Assembly: GCA_964352715.1 (NCBI GenBank)
Contig: CAYGSU010000046.1
Coordinates: 1 to 33,008, forward strand
Direction: 5' to 3'
From: JAVKBW01 sp964352715
GTDB taxonomy: Bacteria; Pseudomonadota; Alphaproteobacteria; UBA8366; Aestuariispiraceae
Length of the DNA: 33,008 nucleotides
Shown here: positions 16,732-25,128 of the stretch, one piece after another
Numbering within the stretch: the first letter of the stretch is position 1
How the letters are laid out: each line of letters starts with the position of its first letter
Notes under the pieces: model-generated
Seen by the model: only the letters and a program-made list of their open reading frames with translations
What the model was told of the DNA's origin: nothing
Database searches by the model: none
Translations under genes and position numbers: made by a program

Positions 16732-18333
16732 TTACCAGGTCAGCGCTTCCGCCTCGTCGATTTCGATCATGGTTGGGCCATTCGCTGACGCGGCGTCTTT
16801 CAGCTTCGCCTTCAGTTCATCGAGCGTGGCGGCTTTGCCGGTCGTCCAGCCATAGCCTTTGGCGATGGTCTGGAAATCCGGCGTGTAAATGTCGACGCCG
16901 ATCTGCGGCAACTTGCGGCTTCCCATATACTCGCGGATTTCCTGATACCCGATGTTGTTCCAGACGATCAGGACGACCGGCAAGTCGATTTCTCTCGCCG
17001 ACGCCATTTCGTTTATGGTGAATTGCAGCCCGCCATCGCCGGCAAAGGCGATAACCGGCCGATCCGGCCGACCGATTTTCGCACCGATGGCCGCCGGCAG
17101 GGCATAGCCCAGCGTGCCGTAACCGGTCGCCGAATTGAAATAGGACCGGGTTTTGGTTGCTTGCAAAAACTGGTTGGCGGAATAAATCGGCTGGGTTGAA
17201 TCGCCGGCGATCACGGCGTCCGGCAAGGCCTCGAAAATTGCGTCAAACACCTTGCGGTGCTGGCGGGCGCGATCATTGAGCATATCGGCCGTTGCCGCTG
17301 AAAGCTGTTCCACCCGCCATGTATCGGCCGGTTTCGGGCCGAGCGCCGACAGGGCGGCGGCCAGCGCCTTCATCGCCGGCCCGGCGTCGCTCAGAATCGC
17401 GATTTCGGGTAGCGCGTTTCGCGTCAGTTGTTCCGCGTCGATATCGATGCGGACGATCTTGCCGGTAAGGGCGAGGTCAGATCCATCCAGCAGAAGGTGC
17501 TCGGTCTCGCCCATTTCAGTGCCGACCGCCAGAATTGTATCGGCAGACCGGACGGCTTCGAGAATGGGGGGATGACCAAGAACAGAACCCAGATTCAGAG
17601 GATGATCGGGGGCGAGAACGCCCTTCGCATTGGTCGTCAGCAGAACCGGTGCGCCAAGGGCATCGACAACTGCGTTGGCTTCCTTCACCGCATTCTGAAC
17701 GCCGCCGCCGAGAAGAACGATGGGTGATTTCGCGCCGTGCAGCAGGCGTGCGGCTTCGTCGATCCTTTCGGGGTCCGGCCCCGGCTTCGCGTAAACCGGA
17801 ACGACACGTCGGCGGATGTGGTCGCCGGGTGCGGTGATGATATCCAGCGGCAGTTCGATCAGCACCGGGCGCGGCCGGGCGCTGTTGAACACGGCAAAGG
17901 CCCGCGCCAGAACATCCGGCAGTTCATCCGGCCGCATCAGCGTATGGCTGAAGGCTGCGACACTGCTCAGCATGCGGCGCTGTTCGTGTAATTCATGCAG
18001 CCGGCCGCCGCCCATGCCCAGTTGTTGCGTGTAGTTGGTGCTGGCGATGACCAGCATGGGCACGGAATCGCCATAGGCCTGGCCCATCGCGGTCGCGATA
18101 TTGGTCAGTCCGGGGCCGGTGATGATGAAGCAGCCTGCCGGTTTGCCGGTTGCCCGGGCATAGCCGTCGGCCATGAAACCGGCGCCCTGTTCATGGCGGG
18201 GCGTGATATGGCGAATGCCGCTGTTCGGCAGGCCGCGATACAGTTCCACGGTATGAACGCCGGGGATGCCGAATACCGTATCGATGCCGTAGCCGGCCAT
18301 CAGCTCGACCAGCACTTCGCCGCAGGTTGTCAT
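16732..18333 (-). CDS. aruI: 5-guanidino-2-oxopentanoate (2-ketoarginine) decarboxylase
   Basis: A 533-residue thiamine-diphosphate enzyme of the acetolactate-synthase-like type. The N-terminal part (VFGIPGVHTVELYRGL, HITPRHEQGAGFMADGYAR with catalytic E48) closely resembles AruI of Pseudomonas aeruginosa as I remember it. The ThDP-binding motif GDGG starts at 432 and ends with WNN. It should decarboxylate 2-ketoarginine to 4-guanidinobutyraldehyde in the arginine transaminase pathway. AAAGGA precedes the start. It lies 18 bp downstream of a guanidinobutyrase gene, which makes this substrate more likely than generic acetolactate synthesis. The transaminase (aruH) and aldehyde dehydrogenase are not in the window. 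Confidence 0.85.
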   Translation of the reverse strand: MTTCGEVLVELMAGYGIDTVFGIPGVHTVELYRGLPNSGIRHITPRHEQGAGFMADGYARATGKPAGCFIITGPGLTNIATAMGQAYGDSVPMLVIASTNYTQQLGMGGGRLHELHEQRRMLSSVAAFSHTLMRPDELPDVLARAFAVFNSARPRPVLIELPLDIITAPGDHIRRRVVPVYAKPGPDPERIDEAARLLHGAKSPIVLLGGGVQNAVKEANAVVDALGAPVLLTTNAKGVLAPDHPLNLGSVLGHPPILEAVRSADTILAVGTEMGETEHLLLDGSDLALTGKIVRIDIDAEQLTRNALPEIAILSDAGPAMKALAAALSALGPKPADTWRVEQLSAATADMLNDRARQHRKVFDAIFEALPDAVIAGDSTQPIYSANQFLQATKTRSYFNSATGYGTLGYALPAAIGAKIGRPDRPVIAFAGDGGLQFTINEMASAREIDLPVVLIVWNNIGYQEIREYMGSRKLPQIGVDIYTPDFQTIAKGYGWTTGKAATLDELKAKLKDAASANGPTMIEIDEAEALTW

Positions 18334-18351
18334 GTATTTTTTCCTTTAGGT

Positions 18352-19305
18352 TTAGTCTCTGTATTTAACGCCGGGCAGAACGCACAGCATTTCGTAAAGC
18401 AGGTTGGCTGCAAGCAGGGCGGTGTTGCCGGATGTGTCGTAAGGCGGTGCAACTTCAACCAGATCGCCGCCAACCAGATCAAGCCCCCGGCAGCCGCGAA
18501 TGATTTCCAGCCCCTGAATCGTGGTGAGGCCGCCAACTTCAGGCGTGCCTGTACCGGGCGCGGAAGACGGGTCCAACCCGTCGATGTCGAAGCTTAGATA
18601 AACCGGTCCGCCGCCGACTTTCTCGCGCACTTCCGCCATCAACGGTTCAAGTGATTTGTACCAGCATTCCTCGGCCTGAACGACGCGAAAGCCCTGGTCT
18701 CGGCACCAGTCAAAATCCTCCGCTGTATAGCCGGTGCCCCGAAGGCCGATCTGCACCACGCGATCGCAATCCAGCAGGCCTTCCTCGACGGCCCGGCGAA
18801 ATGGCGTGCCATGGGCGATCTTTTCGCCGAACATGTGGTCGTTGACGTCGGCATGGGCATCAATATGGACCATGCCGACCGGACCATGTTTCTTTTTCAG
18901 CGCCCGCAGGATCGGCAGTGCGATCGTATGGTCGCCACCCATCGTCAGTGGCTTGCAGCCGGCATCCAGCACCGCGTCATAGGCGGCTTCGATGATGCCC
19001 ATGCTTTTCTGCATGTTGAAGGTGTTGATCGCTACATCGCCGATATCGGCGACCTGAAGGCTGTCGAACGGGGCTGCGCGGGTCGCCATGTTGTAAGGCC
19101 GCAGCAGGCAGGATTCGGCGCGAATCTGCCGGGGGCCGAATCTTGCGCCGGCCCGGTTCGACGTGCCGATATCGAACGGAACACCGATGAAACAGGCGTC
19201 CAGACCTTTGGCGGTTTCCTGGCTCGGCAGCCGCATCATGGTTGCCGGCCCGCCGAACCGCGGCATATCGTTGCCGCCCAGGGGCTGATTCAGCGTTCGG
19301 GTCAT
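18352..19305 (-). CDS. gbuA: Guanidinobutyrase (ureohydrolase family)
   Basis: A 317-residue ureohydrolase, start preceded by AAAGGA. The manganese-binding motifs are intact: GGDHT (D125, H126), DAHAD (D149, H151, D153) and SFDIDGLDP (D240, D242). The N-terminus (LNQPLGGNDMPRFGG, TMMRLP) and C-terminus (LLYEMLCVLPG) look much more like GbuA than agmatinase SpeB. It should hydrolyse 4-guanidinobutyrate to GABA and urea. With aruI directly downstream, the pair covers the second and last steps of the arginine transaminase route. Agmatinase is the alternative. Confidence 0.88.
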   Translation of the reverse strand: MTRTLNQPLGGNDMPRFGGPATMMRLPSQETAKGLDACFIGVPFDIGTSNRAGARFGPRQIRAESCLLRPYNMATRAAPFDSLQVADIGDVAINTFNMQKSMGIIEAAYDAVLDAGCKPLTMGGDHTIALPILRALKKKHGPVGMVHIDAHADVNDHMFGEKIAHGTPFRRAVEEGLLDCDRVVQIGLRGTGYTAEDFDWCRDQGFRVVQAEECWYKSLEPLMAEVREKVGGGPVYLSFDIDGLDPSSAPGTGTPEVGGLTTIQGLEIIRGCRGLDLVGGDLVEVAPPYDTSGNTALLAANLLYEMLCVLPGVKYRD

Positions 19306-19442
19306 CGCAGATTTCCTTTATTTTTTGACATGCGGTACATTCGCAGGATCAGGCCTGCTGTAAAAGGGTAAACAGCCCCTATTTTTGCACTGTTGCGGCA
19401 GAAAACCTCATTAGACTTGCGGGAAATTGACGGGTTGATGTA

Positions 19443-19457
19443 TGTTGCGCCGCAACA
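19443..19457. promoter_or_regulatory. Perfect dyad upstream of panB with a half-site repeat
   Basis: TGTTGCG-C-CGCAACA is a 15-base perfect hyphenated palindrome 46 bp before the panB start. The same half-site TGTTGCG occurs at 19391-19397, 52 bp upstream, about five helical turns. It lies in the spacer between divergent gbuA and panB and could be a regulator site for either. No regulator is known. Confidence 0.4.
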
Positions 19458-19503
19458 AGAAAAGAACATATTCGAACCGATACAAATCAGCGGGGTTAAG
19501 GCG

Positions 19504-20361
19504 ATGTCAGGCTACGCACATGACGTACCGGGTACGCGGGCGAAAGCGATAACGGTTCCTGAAATTCGCGCCCGCAAGGGCGGCGTGCCGATTGTCGTGC
19601 TGACGGCCTATACCGCGCCGATCGCCAAACTACTCGATCCGGAAGTCGATATCATTCTGGTCGGCGATTCGCTTGGTATGGTCGTTCACGGCATGCCGAA
19701 CACGCTGGGCGTGACGGTCGATATGATGATCATGCATGGTCAGGCGGTGATGCGCGGCGCATCGAAGGCGCTGGTCGTCGTTGATATGCCGTTCGGCAGT
19801 TTCGAGGAATCACCGGCAGTGGCGTTTCGTAACGCGTCCCGCATCATGCAGGAAACAGGCTGTGCATCGGTCAAGATCGAAGGCGGTGTCGAGATGGCGC
19901 CGACAATCGAATTTCTGACAAAACGGGGCATCCCGGTCATGGGCCATGTCGGGCTGATGCCGCAGAAAATGAAAGCAGAAGGCGGGTTCAAGACCGTGCG
20001 TCTGGACCGAACGGATGTGATCATGGAAGACGCAAAGGCGGTAACCGAAGCCGGCGCGTTCAGTCTGGTCATTGAAGGCGTGGTTGAGCCGCTGGCTAGG
20101 CTGGTTTCCGATTCCGTTTCGATCCCGACCATCGGCATTGGCGCGTCCGCTGCTTGCGACGGTCAGGTGCTCGTAGTCGACGACATGATCGGCCTGTTTG
20201 ACGAGATGAAACCGAAATTCGTGAAACGCTACGGTGCGGTTGCGGATATGGTGCGTGAATCCGTTTCTGCCTATGCTGCCGATGTCAGAGCGCGCCGGTT
20301 TCCGGGTGATGAAAACCTGTTTGGTGTCGAACCGCCCAAGGCGGCGGCTGTCCGATCGTAA
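19504..20361 (+). CDS. panB: 3-methyl-2-oxobutanoate hydroxymethyltransferase
   Basis: ATG at 19504 gives 285 residues (MSGYAHDVPGTRAKAITVPE), slightly longer than the usual 260-275. In-frame ATGs at 19393 and 19438 would add residues without family similarity. Magnesium-binding and catalytic positions are seen: D55 in VGDSLGM, D94 in VDMPFGS, K124-E126 in SVKIEGG and E191 in SLVIEGV. It adds a hydroxymethyl group from methylene-tetrahydrofolate to 2-oxoisovalerate to form ketopantoate, the first step of pantothenate synthesis. panC follows after six bases. Confidence 0.95.
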   Translation: MSGYAHDVPGTRAKAITVPEIRARKGGVPIVVLTAYTAPIAKLLDPEVDIILVGDSLGMVVHGMPNTLGVTVDMMIMHGQAVMRGASKALVVVDMPFGSFEESPAVAFRNASRIMQETGCASVKIEGGVEMAPTIEFLTKRGIPVMGHVGLMPQKMKAEGGFKTVRLDRTDVIMEDAKAVTEAGAFSLVIEGVVEPLARLVSDSVSIPTIGIGASAACDGQVLVVDDMIGLFDEMKPKFVKRYGAVADMVRESVSAYAADVRARRFPGDENLFGVEPPKAAAVRS

Positions 20362-20367
20362 TCACAA

Positions 20368-21216
20368 ATGACTGTATTGCCGGTTGCCGAGACCGTGGTC
20401 GACCTGCGTGCGCGCATTTCCGCCGACAGAAACAATGGCCGCACGATTGCGCTTGTTCCGACTATGGGCGGGTTGCATGACGGCCATCTGTCTTTGTTCG
20501 ATGCAGCGCGGGGCAGGGCCGATACGGTTATCGCAACCCTCTTCGTAAATCCGAAGCAGTTCGAACGGCAGGACGATTTTTCCGCCTATCCCCGCGATCT
20601 TGAAAAGGATAAGGCGATGATGGCGAACAGCGGGGTCGACCTGCTGTATGCGCCAACGGTATCGGAAATTTATCCGGACGGCTTTACCACGCAGGTTTCG
20701 GTGGGTGGATTGACCGATTGTCTGTGCGGCGTCTTTCGGCCCGGACATATGGACGGCGTCGCCACCGTTGTCACCAAACTGCTGATCCAATCAATGCCTG
20801 ATATAGCCTTGTTCGGTGAAAAGGATTACCAGCAACTGCTGGTCATCAGGCGTCTGGCGCGGGATCTTGATTTGCCGGTGACGATCAAAGGGTGCCTGAC
20901 CGTGCGGGAAAAAGACGGTCTCGCCATGTCATCGCGCAATGTCTACCTGACCCCAGAAGAACGCCAGATCGCACCGGTCCTGCACCGGATACTGGATGAT
21001 ATCGCTGCATTGGCGGCAGGTGAAAACTCTGTCGAGGCGGCCTGCCGGCACGGCAAGGCACAATTGATCGAGGCCGGCTTTTCATCAGTCGACTATCTTG
21101 AAATGCGGGCGGCTGACGATCTCGCCTTGCTCGACACGGTGGACCGGCCGGCCCGGGTTTTCGGCGCGGCGTATCTCGGCAAGGCGCGGTTGATCGACAA
21201 CGTCGCGGTCTCCTGA
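20368..21216 (+). CDS. panC: Pantothenate synthetase
   Basis: A 282-residue protein of normal length. The nucleotidyltransferase signature PTMGGLHDGH is at 31-40, followed by FVNPKQF, FGEKDYQQL and VREKDGLAMSSRN, all typical of PanC. It joins pantoate and beta-alanine with ATP. It lies six bases after panB with no clear ribosome-binding site of its own, so translation is probably coupled. The first alanine of the usual PTMGALHxGH is Gly here, a mild change. panD is not in the window. Confidence 0.95.
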   Translation: MTVLPVAETVVDLRARISADRNNGRTIALVPTMGGLHDGHLSLFDAARGRADTVIATLFVNPKQFERQDDFSAYPRDLEKDKAMMANSGVDLLYAPTVSEIYPDGFTTQVSVGGLTDCLCGVFRPGHMDGVATVVTKLLIQSMPDIALFGEKDYQQLLVIRRLARDLDLPVTIKGCLTVREKDGLAMSSRNVYLTPEERQIAPVLHRILDDIAALAAGENSVEAACRHGKAQLIEAGFSSVDYLEMRAADDLALLDTVDRPARVFGAAYLGKARLIDNVAVS

Positions 21217-21228
21217 CCACGGCCGGGC

Positions 21229-22557
21229 CTAGCGCGCAGCCATGATACCACGCAGATAATAGGCTATCTTGCAGGATCCGCCGGAATAGTTGATCTGCAG
21301 TTTTACGAACAGATCCTTGTCCTTGATTTGCACCGTATCCTTCACGCCATGGATCATCGATCCCTTGAAGTCGACAGATACAATGCCGTCTTCGATCTTA
21401 TAGGTGATCAAACCACCGGTCTGCGGATGCCGCCAGTGACCCTCGGCTCGGGTTTCTTCCACATCCGTTGTGTCAAACCGGATTTCATTGCATTCCGATT
21501 CACTTGCAACCGGTTCAAGCCTGTAGTTGCCGGGAACAAACCGCATATCGCTGCCGGTCAGGACAGTCGGTGTCGTTTCTGCAACCCGGTCTGTCACGAC
21601 CTGCTGAGCCGGCTTTGACAGCGCTGCGACCCTGGCGCGGGCAATTGGCGCGAAAACCCCGTCGGGGTAGGTTTCCAGATAGGTTTCAAACAGGGCCGGG
21701 TTGTTCTCGGCGGCAATTGATGTCCAGAACAGGGTTTCCGCATCGCTGTTGGTCGGCTCAGATACGTCCGCCTTATCGGTATCGGTAAAGTAGAAGTTTC
21801 CGGTCAGGGATGAACTTTCCCAGGGTACTTGTTCACCGTTCGACCGGTCCATGACCTCGATACGCACCCGTTTGAAAACCTCTTCAATCGGCGCACCGGG
21901 CTGGTTCATCGATCGGACAAGCGCCCGCGCATAGGGTGAATTGCGTCCGTCGCCGTCGGCCGCGACCTGACCGGGCGCCGTCGAATAGGCAAGGATGGTG
22001 CCGCTCGGGGCGTCCATGCGGGCGAGACCTCCGGTTCCTACCGACCGGAAACCGCGCTCATAGGGATTGTTGCGGCAGGCGTCGAGAATGACGATGTTCA
22101 GGCTTGTCCGGGAATAGGCGAGCATGTCGAGCATGGCCGAGGCCGACACCGCTTCAACCGACACGTCCCGTTCCGCCTTGATACGGGCGTCGACGGGCAC
22201 AAGAAAGTTTTCGCCATCCACCTGCAGGCCGTGGCCGGCATAGAAAATCAGGCTGACTGTGTCTTCGCCGGCCTTCGCCAGCTCGTCGCCAAAGTCGCGG
22301 ATCGCCCGGCGCATGCCTTTCTGAGTCAAATCGATATGACGGAAAACCTTGAACCCGAGGCTCGACAGCGTATCCGCAACAAGGTTTGCATCGTTGACGG
22401 GGTTGGAAAGCGGTTGGTCCGGATAGGTGCCGTTACCGATAACCAGCGCATAGCGTGCAGCTTCCGGCGCGGCGCCGGCTGATCCTGAAAGTGACACAAT
22501 AACCAGCACAGGAGCTACGAGGGCACAGAGTATCCACCGTATTGTCACAAACACCAT
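21229..22557 (-). CDS. Exported caspase-like (peptidase C14) protein
   Basis: The start at 22557 follows a strong GGAGG site and gives 442 residues; the longer open frame has no support. A signal peptide (hydrophobic 6-28, GSAGAA near 30) precedes a caspase-fold p20 domain starting RYALVIGNGTYP. The catalytic pair is visible: H109 in FYAGHGLQ and C161 in LDACRNNP. A region around 300-345 (AETLFWTSIAAENNPALFET) resembles the linker often seen in bacterial metacaspase-like proteins, and the last about 100 residues form an unrecognised beta-rich domain with a Cys pair. It likely works in the periplasm or outside the cell. The substrate is unknown. Confidence 0.88.
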   Translation of the reverse strand: MVFVTIRWILCALVAPVLVIVSLSGSAGAAPEAARYALVIGNGTYPDQPLSNPVNDANLVADTLSSLGFKVFRHIDLTQKGMRRAIRDFGDELAKAGEDTVSLIFYAGHGLQVDGENFLVPVDARIKAERDVSVEAVSASAMLDMLAYSRTSLNIVILDACRNNPYERGFRSVGTGGLARMDAPSGTILAYSTAPGQVAADGDGRNSPYARALVRSMNQPGAPIEEVFKRVRIEVMDRSNGEQVPWESSSLTGNFYFTDTDKADVSEPTNSDAETLFWTSIAAENNPALFETYLETYPDGVFAPIARARVAALSKPAQQVVTDRVAETTPTVLTGSDMRFVPGNYRLEPVASESECNEIRFDTTDVEETRAEGHWRHPQTGGLITYKIEDGIVSVDFKGSMIHGVKDTVQIKDKDLFVKLQINYSGGSCKIAYYLRGIMAAR

Positions 22558-22699
22558 TTTGTCCTCCTTTGCATCGGACAATGCCAGTGAATGCAGACAG
22601 AGTTTACGTCCGATAGCCGGGGGCTGCCAGAGGTACGCTTTCTGACAGAACACTTCAATTTATCGGATGTAGCTGTGGCGGTCATTATCGGCATTCGAT

Positions 22700-23467
22700 T
22701 TAGCCGCTTTCAAGGATCCAGTCTACGGCAGCATTGATGTTTTCCACAACAGCGGTTGGCTGCAGATCGCATGCTTTTTCATCTCCGGCCTGGTATTTTC
22801 CGGTCTGAACCAGCACTGCCTGCCCGGCGCCGGCAGCGAGCGCCCCCGATACATCCGCCTCGGCGTCGTCGCCGATCATCACACAGTTCGCCAGATCTGT
22901 ATTCATGCTGTTTGCGGCTGCGTCGAAGAAGCTTCTGGATGGCTTGCCAAGGACAGTGGACGGTATTCCCGACGCATATTCCAGGGCGGTGACGAATGCC
23001 CCCGCATCGATACTTCGCTGTCCGTCAGAATCAAGAAAGGTCCGGTTTTTGGCGAGTGCGAAAAACGGTGCATCATGATCGAGAACACGGAAAGCGGCGT
23101 TCATGGCTGCGAACGAAAAGCCATCGGCCGCATCGCCGACGACCAATGCGGTTTCCCTGCCTTCAGGCAGGTCCTTGAAATCTTCTTCCAGAGCCGGGTG
23201 GATCAGCAGGTGCGGCGTTAACTGTCTGTCCGTCAAAATTGCGCAGGCGGCTGCTGCGGGCGTAAAGACTTCATTACCGTCAATGCGAAAGCCCATTCCG
23301 GCAAGATGCTCAAGGATCAGCCGTTTGGATTTTCGTGTCGTATTGGTGACGAAGCGAACTGGCATGCCGGATTTCCGCAACCGGTTTATGGCTTCCGCCG
23401 CGCCGGATATCGGCTGGTCGTTTGTATACACGACACCGGACAGATCAATCAGAACAGCGCGTATCAT
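22700..23467 (-). CDS. HAD-superfamily IIA phosphatase, LHPP/HDHD2-like
   Basis: A 255-residue HAD protein. Motif I is DLSGVVY (D8 with Ser at 10), which differs from the usual DxDGT but is the form found in the LHPP/HDHD2 subgroup. Motif II is FVTNTT, and motif IV is MIGDDAEADVSGALAAG. A C2-type cap insertion lies between (about 70-170). Related proteins hydrolyse phosphohistidine, phospholysine or pyrophosphate; the substrate here is open. No good ribosome-binding site precedes the ATG. The deacylase gene ends 43 bp upstream on the same strand. Confidence 0.85.
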   Translation of the reverse strand: MIRAVLIDLSGVVYTNDQPISGAAEAINRLRKSGMPVRFVTNTTRKSKRLILEHLAGMGFRIDGNEVFTPAAAACAILTDRQLTPHLLIHPALEEDFKDLPEGRETALVVGDAADGFSFAAMNAAFRVLDHDAPFFALAKNRTFLDSDGQRSIDAGAFVTALEYASGIPSTVLGKPSRSFFDAAANSMNTDLANCVMIGDDAEADVSGALAAGAGQAVLVQTGKYQAGDEKACDLQPTAVVENINAAVDWILESG

Positions 23468-23510
23468 GGAAGCAGGATAACGCGGTTTCTCATCCGATCA
23501 AACTTACCGC

Positions 23511-24500
23511 CTAGGCACCGGTTCCCAGATGATACAGGCAGGCGCCGCGCTTGACGCGGGCCGGCAGGTTCACCGCAAGCACTGTCCCGCCCTGATCGAA
23601 CGTCACTTTTGTTGGTTCCCGGCCCGGGGATTCGGGATAGTGGATCCACGCGGCCACATTGCCGGCCGAAACCGTATCGCCGCAGTCTGCGCACAATTCA
23701 ACGACGCCGGGTTCCGGCGCGAAGACGTAGGCGGCATCCGGAAAGGCGATGGTCTTGCCCTTCGCTGCAGGCACGGTGGGGCCTTGCAGAAGGCCGATTA
23801 CCTGCAGTACCCGCCGGACACCCTTTCGGGCCATATCCAGTATTGCCGGATCGACCGCGCCGCCGCCGCCGAATTCCGCAAAGACGGATAGTGCGCCCTG
23901 ACGAACGGCTGCTGCGGACGAAAACCCGCCGCCTTCCGATTTGTAGATGCCGAAATACGGCAAGCCATAGGCGTCGATAATCCGCTGTTTCAGATCGGCA
24001 TTCGGATCGTCTTTGGTTACCTGCATCATGCCTGTCGGTTTGGCGTAGGTCATTGATTCACCGCCGGAATGCAGGTCCATCACAAAATTGCACCCCGCCA
24101 TCAGCGTGTTTTCGATATAGTCGGCGATGGCCAGACTGGGCGTTCCTTCCGGGTCGCCTGGAAACAGCCGGTTCAGGTTGCCCTGATCGATTGGCGAGGT
24201 GCGCAGGCCGGCTTCGGCGGCCGGAAAATTCGCCATCGGCATCAGGATAAGATGACCGGAAACATCATCGGGCAAAAGCGTTCGGATCAGTTCCGAGACA
24301 ACAATCTGCCCCTCGTACTCATCACCGTGAACGCCTCCGAGGATCAGAACCCGTGGGCCATCGCCGTTCCTGATCGACGCGATGGGGATCGGGATGACGC
24401 CATAACCTGACCGATGCACGGAATGCGGCAAATGGACGAATCCGGCGTGTTTGCCGTCTGCGTGCAAGTTTATCGTGCTGTAGATTGATGTTTCCGGCAT
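23511..24500 (-). CDS. Succinylglutamate desuccinylase/aspartoacylase-family deacylase, DoeB/EutE-like
   Basis: A 329-residue zinc carboxypeptidase-like amidohydrolase, start preceded by GGGGAG. Metal ligands appear as H58 and E61 in GGVHGDEYEG and H143 in MDLHSGGES. The start IYSTINLHADGKHAGFVHLP and the block NFPAAEAGLRTSPIDQGNLN resemble DoeB/EutE, which deacetylates N-acetyl-2,4-diaminobutyrate in ectoine breakdown. No other ectoine gene is nearby, so another acyl-amino acid may be the substrate. The C-terminal third is the beta-barrel typical of the family. Confidence 0.8.
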   Translation of the reverse strand: MPETSIYSTINLHADGKHAGFVHLPHSVHRSGYGVIPIPIASIRNGDGPRVLILGGVHGDEYEGQIVVSELIRTLLPDDVSGHLILMPMANFPAAEAGLRTSPIDQGNLNRLFPGDPEGTPSLAIADYIENTLMAGCNFVMDLHSGGESMTYAKPTGMMQVTKDDPNADLKQRIIDAYGLPYFGIYKSEGGGFSSAAAVRQGALSVFAEFGGGGAVDPAILDMARKGVRRVLQVIGLLQGPTVPAAKGKTIAFPDAAYVFAPEPGVVELCADCGDTVSAGNVAAWIHYPESPGREPTKVTFDQGGTVLAVNLPARVKRGACLYHLGTGA

Positions 24501-24575
24501 AGTTGCTCCCCTGACTTATGTGCATCAATTCACACGCGGATTTTTTGTGCAATTCTATTTTTCAGTGACGGTCGC

Positions 24576-25076
24576 ATGAACTATTCGACGCTTTCGGAAA
24601 CCGACCTTTGGGTAGAAAAACCGAGTGATCGGCAGTACCTTGTCGAGAACGGTTTGCCGAAAGAACACCAGATCAGAGGCTTCGAATACTGGAAGCATTA
24701 CTGTGACGGCGAATCGCTGCCCGACATGTCGAAAATCGACCCGCTGCTGATGCCGACGATGGCGCTTCCCTGGGTTGAGCTTGTGGAGGTGCAGCAAGCT
24801 CCCAGGCGCTTCCGCATGCGTCTATGGGGAACCGGTATCGTAGCGGCGACAGGCTATGACTATTCCGGCATGTGGATGGACGAAAAAGGCATGAATTCCG
24901 GAATAGGGCGGCTAAATATCGTTGTCGAGCAGCGCAGGCCGTATTTTGCGATCCTGCCGATGAGCTGGCATTCGGAAGAATACCGGCAGTCTTCGCACTA
25001 CAGCGTTATCGGACTGCCGTTTCGGGATCAGGCGGACAACATTGCCCGTATCTTGTGCCTGCTGGGGTTCGGCTGA
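24576..25076 (+). CDS. PAS_5-family protein
   Basis: A 166-residue protein divergent from the deacylase gene. The order EYWKHYCDGESLPDMSKIDP, LPWVELVEV, then FRMRLWGTGIVAATGYDYSG matches the PAS_5 family common in Rhodospirillales-type genomes. No output domain is attached. Its function is unknown; in alphaproteobacteria these are small single-domain proteins of unclear role. A GC-rich hairpin lies downstream between it and the converging methyltransferase gene. Confidence 0.7.
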   Translation: MNYSTLSETDLWVEKPSDRQYLVENGLPKEHQIRGFEYWKHYCDGESLPDMSKIDPLLMPTMALPWVELVEVQQAPRRFRMRLWGTGIVAATGYDYSGMWMDEKGMNSGIGRLNIVVEQRRPYFAILPMSWHSEEYRQSSHYSVIGLPFRDQADNIARILCLLGFG

Positions 25077-25095
25077 CAGGCACGAACGGACCGGC

Positions 25096-25119
25096 GGGGT
25101 CGGACAATGGCCCGACCCC
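25096..25119. terminator. GC-rich hairpin between converging genes
   Basis: GGGGTCGG (25096-25103) and CCGACCCC (25112-25119) form a perfect eight-base stem with an eight-base loop, in the 52-bp spacer between the PAS_5 stop and the MttB-family stop. It may end transcription from both sides. No T-run follows on either strand, so a typical intrinsic terminator is not shown. Confidence 0.45.
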
Positions 25120-25128
25120 CGGTACGGA

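Noticed and set aside
16715..16746. GCGCTGA...TCAGCGC inverted repeat over the converging stops of the lipoprotein and aruI genes
   Set aside because: Seven-base arms with an 18-base loop and no T-run; part of the symmetry comes from the coding ends themselves.
19325..19330. Consensus TTGACA as a -35 box for panB
   Set aside because: No acceptable -10 element occurs at 16-18 bp spacing.
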